A stretch of DNA of 9,712 bases from Clostridia bacterium (GTDB lineage Bacteria > Bacillota_A > Clostridia > Christensenellales > Aristaeellaceae). The stretch spans positions 1 to 9,712 of the forward strand of contig JAFQIF010000190.1 in the NCBI GenBank assembly GCA_017397695.1, written 5' to 3'. Made by a program: the position numbers and the translations under genes. The notes beneath the pieces were generated by a model. It was not told the DNA's origin and made no database searches. It worked only from the letters and a program-made list of their open reading frames with translations. This document shows positions 6,944 through 9,712 of this stretch, one piece after another (the first letter of the stretch is position 1; every line of letters begins with the position of its first letter).

Positions 6944-7047
6944 GCAATGGGTGCAGGGGACCGAAGCCTGCCGCGCCCAGTGGGCGAAACAGGCAGGCGG
7001 AGCGTCGGGAATCACAAGGAGCGCTTGCACGACTATGCGAGTTCCCC

Positions 7048-7089
7048 GGACCAATGTCCCTGCCAGGGGCATGGGGACAGCGTCCCCAT
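7048..7089. repeat. Hairpin cluster after the upstream aminotransferase gene
   Basis: Three short inverted repeats are packed here: GGAC/GTCC (7048-7059), CCCT/AGGG around 7058-7068, and ATGGGGAC/GTCCCCAT (7071-7078 and 7082-7089, loop AGC). The last sits 8 bases beyond the stop of the 7098-7961 gene but has no U-tract, so it is more likely an mRNA-end stabiliser or part of a dispersed repeat than an efficient terminator. Its GGGAC-AGC-GTCCC core resembles GGGAC-ACC-GTCCC at 6866-6878. Confidence 0.55.
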
Positions 7090-7097
7090 ACGTTTTC

Positions 7098-7961
7098 TTA
7101 TCGCACAAACGGCGACAGCGCCGCAACCTCGGCCATAGCCTCAGCCCACGCGGCGTCCTGGATGCGCTTGATCAGCGCAGGATCTTTGCCTCCGACTGGC
7201 TTGCCGTCGATTTCCGTGATGCGGCAGCACAGCGCGCTCGCGCTGGTGAAGAACACCTCGTCCGCGTCCATCATTTCCTGGACAGTAAACGGTTCCTCGA
7301 TCACGGGAATGCCCATCTCGCGGCACTGCGCAATGCGGTGTGCGCGCGTGATGCCCGGCAGAATCAGGTTGTCACAGGGCGCGGTTTTGAGCGCACCGTT
7401 TTGGAGAATATGGACATTGGAATGCGCGCACTCCGTCACGCGCTCGCCGCGGTGCAGAATCGTCTCATCGCAGCCGGCCTCCTCCGCGCGCTGGGTATAG
7501 ATGACGCTGGGCAGCAGGTTAATCGTCTTGATATCGCAATGGAAGTATCGCGTATCCTCCATGGTGATGCATCTGTATTCGCGATCCATGGGATCGAGCA
7601 CATCCGGCTTGACCCATACCCACAGGCTCGGCTTGCCGCCGGCAAAGCGATACGCATGACCACGCATACCCACACCGCGCGTCGCCTGCACATAAACCAT
7701 CTGATCCGGACTATCTACCTTTTTGCAGAAATCCAGCACCATCGCACGCAGCTCGTCAAAGGACATCGGGATTTCGATCTCAATCTTTTTGGCCGAGCGG
7801 TAAAAGCGGCGCAGATGATCGTCCAGCTGCAGCGGCACATGCTCAACCGTGAACATCGCGTCGTATACGCCATCGCCGAAGTAGCTGCTGCGCTCGTTCA
7901 TGGGAATCATCATCTCTTCGATCGAAGAGATTTTTCCATTGTAGTAAGCGATGTTCTCCAT
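7098..7961 (-). CDS. dat: D-amino-acid transaminase-like class IV PLP aminotransferase (copy 2)
   Basis: This 287-residue paralogue of the gene at 5950-6798 shows about 61% identity over 282 gap-free positions by hand count. The same catalytic set is present at the same numbers: Tyr33 in FGDGVYD, Arg100/His102 in TRGVGMRGH, PLP Lys145 in the canonical CDIKTINLL context, Glu177 in VTECAHSN and the ILPGITR loop (200-206). Its likely reaction is interconversion of D-alanine/2-oxoglutarate and pyruvate/D-glutamate in the cytoplasm, but substrate range cannot be read from sequence. The ATG at 7961 is chosen because GGGAGG ends 7 bases upstream and a consensus promoter (7992-8020) lies inside the longer open frame. 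Divergence between the copies is concentrated around residues 71-90, 103-130 and the C-terminus, which suggests different substrates or partners. Confidence 0.88.
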   Translation of the reverse strand: MENIAYYNGKISSIEEMMIPMNERSSYFGDGVYDAMFTVEHVPLQLDDHLRRFYRSAKKIEIEIPMSFDELRAMVLDFCKKVDSPDQMVYVQATRGVGMRGHAYRFAGGKPSLWVWVKPDVLDPMDREYRCITMEDTRYFHCDIKTINLLPSVIYTQRAEEAGCDETILHRGERVTECAHSNVHILQNGALKTAPCDNLILPGITRAHRIAQCREMGIPVIEEPFTVQEMMDADEVFFTSASALCCRITEIDGKPVGGKDPALIKRIQDAAWAEAMAEVAALSPFVR

Positions 7962-7991
7962 GGCATTTCCTCCCGGTTTCGTGTGCATTCT

Positions 7992-8020
7992 ATAATACGC
8001 GCGCTCAGCGTATTTGTCAA
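7992..8020 (-). promoter_or_regulatory. Sigma-A-type promoter for the upstream aminotransferase gene
   Basis: TTGACA (8015-8020) and TATTAT (7992-7997) on the minus strand are separated by 17 bases, with 6/6 and 5/6 consensus matches. Predicted start is near 7985, leaving a leader of about 24 bases to the ATG at 7961. Upstream the sequence is A/T-rich with two direct TTTTATC copies on the plus strand (8042-8048 and 8054-8060), which could be an UP-like element. Confidence 0.8.
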
Positions 8021-8125
8021 ATGTTTTCTGTTCTTCGTGCATTTTATCTCGCTTTTTATCAAAACAATCTTTTGTTATGAATATTCTTCTCCCGCTTCGT
8101 GCAAATCTTCGGAAATATCGGCATC

Positions 8126-8154
8126 AAAAAAGGCCGCCTGTCAGGCGGCCTTTT
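8126..8154 (-). terminator. Strong rho-independent terminator after the Cys/His repeat gene
   Basis: A GC-rich stem AGGCCGCC/GGCGGCCT (8131-8138 and 8144-8151, loop TGTCA, partly extendable inward) is flanked by A-runs and T-runs. On the minus strand it ends in a run of six Ts and lies 20 bases past the stop codon. The plus strand has four Ts after the stem, so weak bidirectional action is possible. Confidence 0.9.
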
Positions 8155-8174
8155 GGCTTGAGTTTCTCGCAGGA

Positions 8175-9350
8175 TCAGGGCTCGAAGTGGGAATGGCTGT
8201 CGCACATCCACAGATTGCAGCCCTCGATCGGGCAGCGCTCGTGGCGCTCACGGGACGGAATGCAGTTGTGATGGCCGCACTCGAAGACATGGCGCTTATG
8301 GAAGCGCTTGCCCTCACCGCAGGCGTCGCAGGTATCCACGCAGAAGCCCGCGCCATGCACCTTACCGTTGCACTTCGCCTCGCCGCACCAGTAGCAAATC
8401 TGATGCTCATCCTTGACATACTTCTTGCCGGTCAGGCGATAGTAGCACGGACGATGGTAAGCGTTGTTGCACGGGGTCTCGTGACCGCCCAAGGTACGAT
8501 CGCACCAGAGCAGGCCGCACATACGGCACGCGGTATGCGCATTGGAACGGGAGCAGAGATATTCTTTGCCGCAGCCGCCCTGCGCCGGATCGCAGTAATG
8601 CATCTCATCGCCCTGGCAGACCATGTGCTGCGGAACGGCGTTGCAGTACTTGCTCACAGGCTTATGCAGATGCGCGCGTACCTCACAGGCGAAGTGGCCT
8701 TCCACGCCGCAGGCAGCCAGTTCATGCTTCCTGCCGTCGCAGGCATAGTGACCGGCGTGACCGCAAGGCGCAGCCTCGTGATCCTTGCCGTCGGAAATGC
8801 AATGACCATAGCGGCCGCACACCGGCTTGGCATGCTCCGCGCCGTCGCAGACATAGTGTCCGGCCTTGCCGCACACGGCCTTGCTGTGATCCGCGCCGTC
8901 GCAGCCCATATGGCCGCTCAGACCGCAGGAAGCCACCTTATGCTTCAGGCCGTCGCAGTCCAAATGGCCTTCGATGCCGCACACAGCGGCAATATGACGC
9001 TTGCCGTCGGTCACGCAGTGATTCTCCAGACCGCATGCCGCCTGGCCGTGTGTCAGGGTATCGCAGACGAAATGGCCTTCCGCGCCGCACTCGCTGGCGC
9101 CATGAGCCTTACCGTCGCAATTGAAATGGCCCCATTTGCCGCAGGCTGCGCGCTCATGGTTCATGCCATCGCAGCCGAAGTGGCCCTTCACCCAGCAGGA
9201 CTGCGGCCTGTTGTGATCCTGTCCGTCAAACTTTTCATGTCCCGGAACCTGACATGCAGGCTTCGTAGCGTCGTACGCAGCCAGCGCGCTCATCGGCAGC
9301 ATCGTGCTGAGCATCAGTACCGCCAGCACCAAAGAAAGAATCTTCTTCAA
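8175..9350 (-). CDS. Exported Cys/His-rich 18-residue repeat protein, unrecognised family
   Basis: I do not recognise this 391-residue protein. Residues 1-24 form a typical signal peptide: KK, a hydrophobic core and cleavage after SALA. Residues 33-231 hold eleven tandem repeats, ten of 18 residues and the first of 19, with consensus C-G-x-x-G-H-x-x-C-D-G-x-x-H-x-x-A-x, that is C-x4-H-x2-C-x4-H per repeat. Residues 232-391 form a different Cys/His-rich domain with CRMCGLLWC, CYWCGEAKC and CDACG knuckles. In all there are 42 Cys and 37 His. No lipobox, sortase signal or C-terminal membrane segment is seen, so the protein is probably released. Metal binding (zinc-like) or disulfide bonding is inferred, not shown. 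The start is TTG: AGGAGG (9359-9364) lies 8 bases upstream and this start yields a clean signal peptide. It is monocistronic, with its own promoter and terminator. Confidence 0.85.
   Translation of the reverse strand: MKKILSLVLAVLMLSTMLPMSALAAYDATKPACQVPGHEKFDGQDHNRPQSCWVKGHFGCDGMNHERAACGKWGHFNCDGKAHGASECGAEGHFVCDTLTHGQAACGLENHCVTDGKRHIAAVCGIEGHLDCDGLKHKVASCGLSGHMGCDGADHSKAVCGKAGHYVCDGAEHAKPVCGRYGHCISDGKDHEAAPCGHAGHYACDGRKHELAACGVEGHFACEVRAHLHKPVSKYCNAVPQHMVCQGDEMHYCDPAQGGCGKEYLCSRSNAHTACRMCGLLWCDRTLGGHETPCNNAYHRPCYYRLTGKKYVKDEHQICYWCGEAKCNGKVHGAGFCVDTCDACGEGKRFHKRHVFECGHHNCIPSRERHERCPIEGCNLWMCDSHSHFEP
8658..9254 (-). repeat. Coding tandem repeat: eleven 54-bp units
   Basis: The DNA encodes eleven consecutive units: the first 57 bp, the rest 54 bp, with no gaps. 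The units are diverged at DNA level while keeping Cys1, Gly5, His6, Asp10, Gly11 and His14, which indicates old duplication under protein-level selection. Units 7 and 8 (residues 142-177) share CDGA(D/E)H and look like the most recent pair. Unit 4 (CDTLTH) and unit 11 (CEVRAH) lose the Asp-Gly. Confidence 0.85.
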
Positions 9351-9358
9351 AACGCTCT

Positions 9359-9364
9359 CCTCCT
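9359..9364 (-). promoter_or_regulatory. Ribosome-binding site that fixes a TTG start
   Basis: AGGAGG on the minus strand, 8 bases before TTG at 9350-9348. No in-frame ATG lies between it and the middle of the signal peptide (Met13), so TTG is the only start that fits both this site and an intact signal peptide. Confidence 0.8.
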
Positions 9365-9408
9365 CAGATACAAATCCCGGCAACGCAAGCCGGAAACATT
9401 CTGTAAAT

Positions 9409-9437
9409 ATTATACAATTCTAATGGGTGTATGTCAA
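9409..9437 (-). promoter_or_regulatory. Perfect-consensus sigma-A promoter for the Cys/His repeat gene
   Basis: On the minus strand TTGACA (9432-9437), a 17-base spacer and TATAAT (9409-9414) match the consensus at 12 of 12 positions. Predicted start is near 9402, leaving a leader of about 50 bases before the TTG at 9350. It suggests high constitutive transcription unless a repressor or the weak TTG start limits output. Confidence 0.9.
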
Positions 9438-9503
9438 TCAAAGGCGGGGATCTGCCTCACATATCTTCATGAACAATAGGGATATTTAGTTCACTAAGCA
9501 GCT

Positions 9504-9549
9504 TGAAACCGCCGCGAAGCGAAGAAGGGTCAAGGGATGAAATCCCTTG
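9504..9549 (-). repeat. Interspersed hairpin repeat, right copy (inverted relative to the left copy)
   Basis: Read on the minus strand: hairpin CAAGGGAT/ATCCCTTG (9531-9538 and 9542-9549, 3-base loop) followed by a tail containing TTCGCTTCGCGGCGGTTTCA (9505-9524). The tail matches the left copy tail at 6893-6912 with three differences, while the stem sequence differs but keeps position and size. Together the copies bracket the upstream aminotransferase gene and the Cys/His repeat gene. Confidence 0.65.
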
Positions 9550-9615
9550 TCAGGGGTTTGGGGATGAAATCACCAACGTAACCCAATCGAAGAAAAACAA
9601 GAATCGGAGCGGAGC

Positions 9616-9712
9616 CGAAGGCGACAATTACGATTCCGGTACAGATTGAAAGAATTTCTCAGACTACACAAATTCTTTCAAAGCTGTGTCAGAATCAAAA
9701 GCGTCGCCTTCG
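9616..9712. repeat. Large nested palindrome reaching the window edge
   Basis: Ordered pairing arms, outside to inside: CGAAGGCGAC 9616-9625 with GTCGCCTTCG 9703-9712; GATTC 9632-9636 with GAATC 9692-9696; ACAG 9641-9644 with CTGT 9684-9687; TTGAAAGAATTT 9646-9657 with AAATTCTTTCAA 9670-9681. The terminal loop is 9658-9669. The element is about 97 bases and may continue past the edge, since 9604-9615 has no visible partner. No coding potential is seen. It may be a palindromic mobile-type repeat (MITE-like) or a structured RNA. Confidence 0.7.

Noticed and set aside
6799..6980. Own promoter for the downstream aminotransferase gene (TTGCGC-N17-TAAAAC on the minus strand)
   Set aside because: Only 3/6 and 4/6 consensus matches and it overlaps repeat sequence; not strong enough to annotate.
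8658..9254. 54-base periodic repeat considered as a CRISPR array
   Set aside because: Repeats are directly adjacent, diverged and in frame, encoding the Cys/His units; there are no identical repeats or unique spacers.
6915..9479. 854-codon open frame on the plus strand
   Set aside because: It is antisense to the second aminotransferase gene and the Cys/His repeat gene, both of which have proper starts, promoters and motifs. The frame crosses the aminotransferase promoter and the terminator at 8126-8154, and its translation is low-complexity and unlike any protein I know.

Overview
The window looks like part of the chromosome of a fairly GC-rich anaerobic Firmicute, probably a gut-type clostridium. 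The evidence is strong AGGAGG ribosome-binding sites, TTGACA-N17-TATAAT-type promoters, Gram-positive-style rho-independent terminators and the gene content; this is inference, and no taxonomic marker is present. All supported genes are on the minus strand and are read from right to left.

Region 1 (1-5802) is one tightly packed operon encoding the membrane module of an Mrp-related cation/proton antiporter complex. In transcription order the genes are mnhE, mnhF, mnhG, a DUF4040/MbhD-like gene, a fused MbhE+MnhB gene, mnhC, mnhD, and a second MnhD/NuoL-type gene cut by the left edge. No full-length mrpA is present in the window. The order, the separate MbhD, the MbhE-MnhB fusion and the doubled MnhD-like subunit resemble archaeal Mbh/Mbx (Mbs)-type respiratory complexes more than a stand-alone Mrp antiporter. 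A redox module (hydrogenase-like J/K/L/M/N subunits) could therefore lie beyond the left edge, but it is not visible here. A good promoter (5774-5802) lies upstream of mnhE.

Region 2 (5897-8020) holds two class IV PLP aminotransferase genes of the D-amino-acid transaminase type. By a hand count of the translations they are about 61% identical without gaps. They are separated by a 299-bp spacer full of short hairpins. The upstream copy has a clear promoter; the downstream copy ends in a clear terminator.

Region 3 (8126-9437) is a single-gene unit with a perfect-consensus promoter, a TTG-start gene and a strong terminator. It encodes an exported 391-residue protein with 42 Cys and 37 His. Eleven 18-residue repeats of the form C-x4-H-x2-C-x4-H are followed by a 160-residue Cys/His-rich C-terminal domain. 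I do not recognise this family; it is the most novel item in the window and looks like an exported metal-binding protein.

Region 4 (9438-9712) has no gene. It holds a hairpin repeat that matches, in inverted orientation, the one in the aminotransferase spacer, and a large nested palindrome that reaches the right edge.
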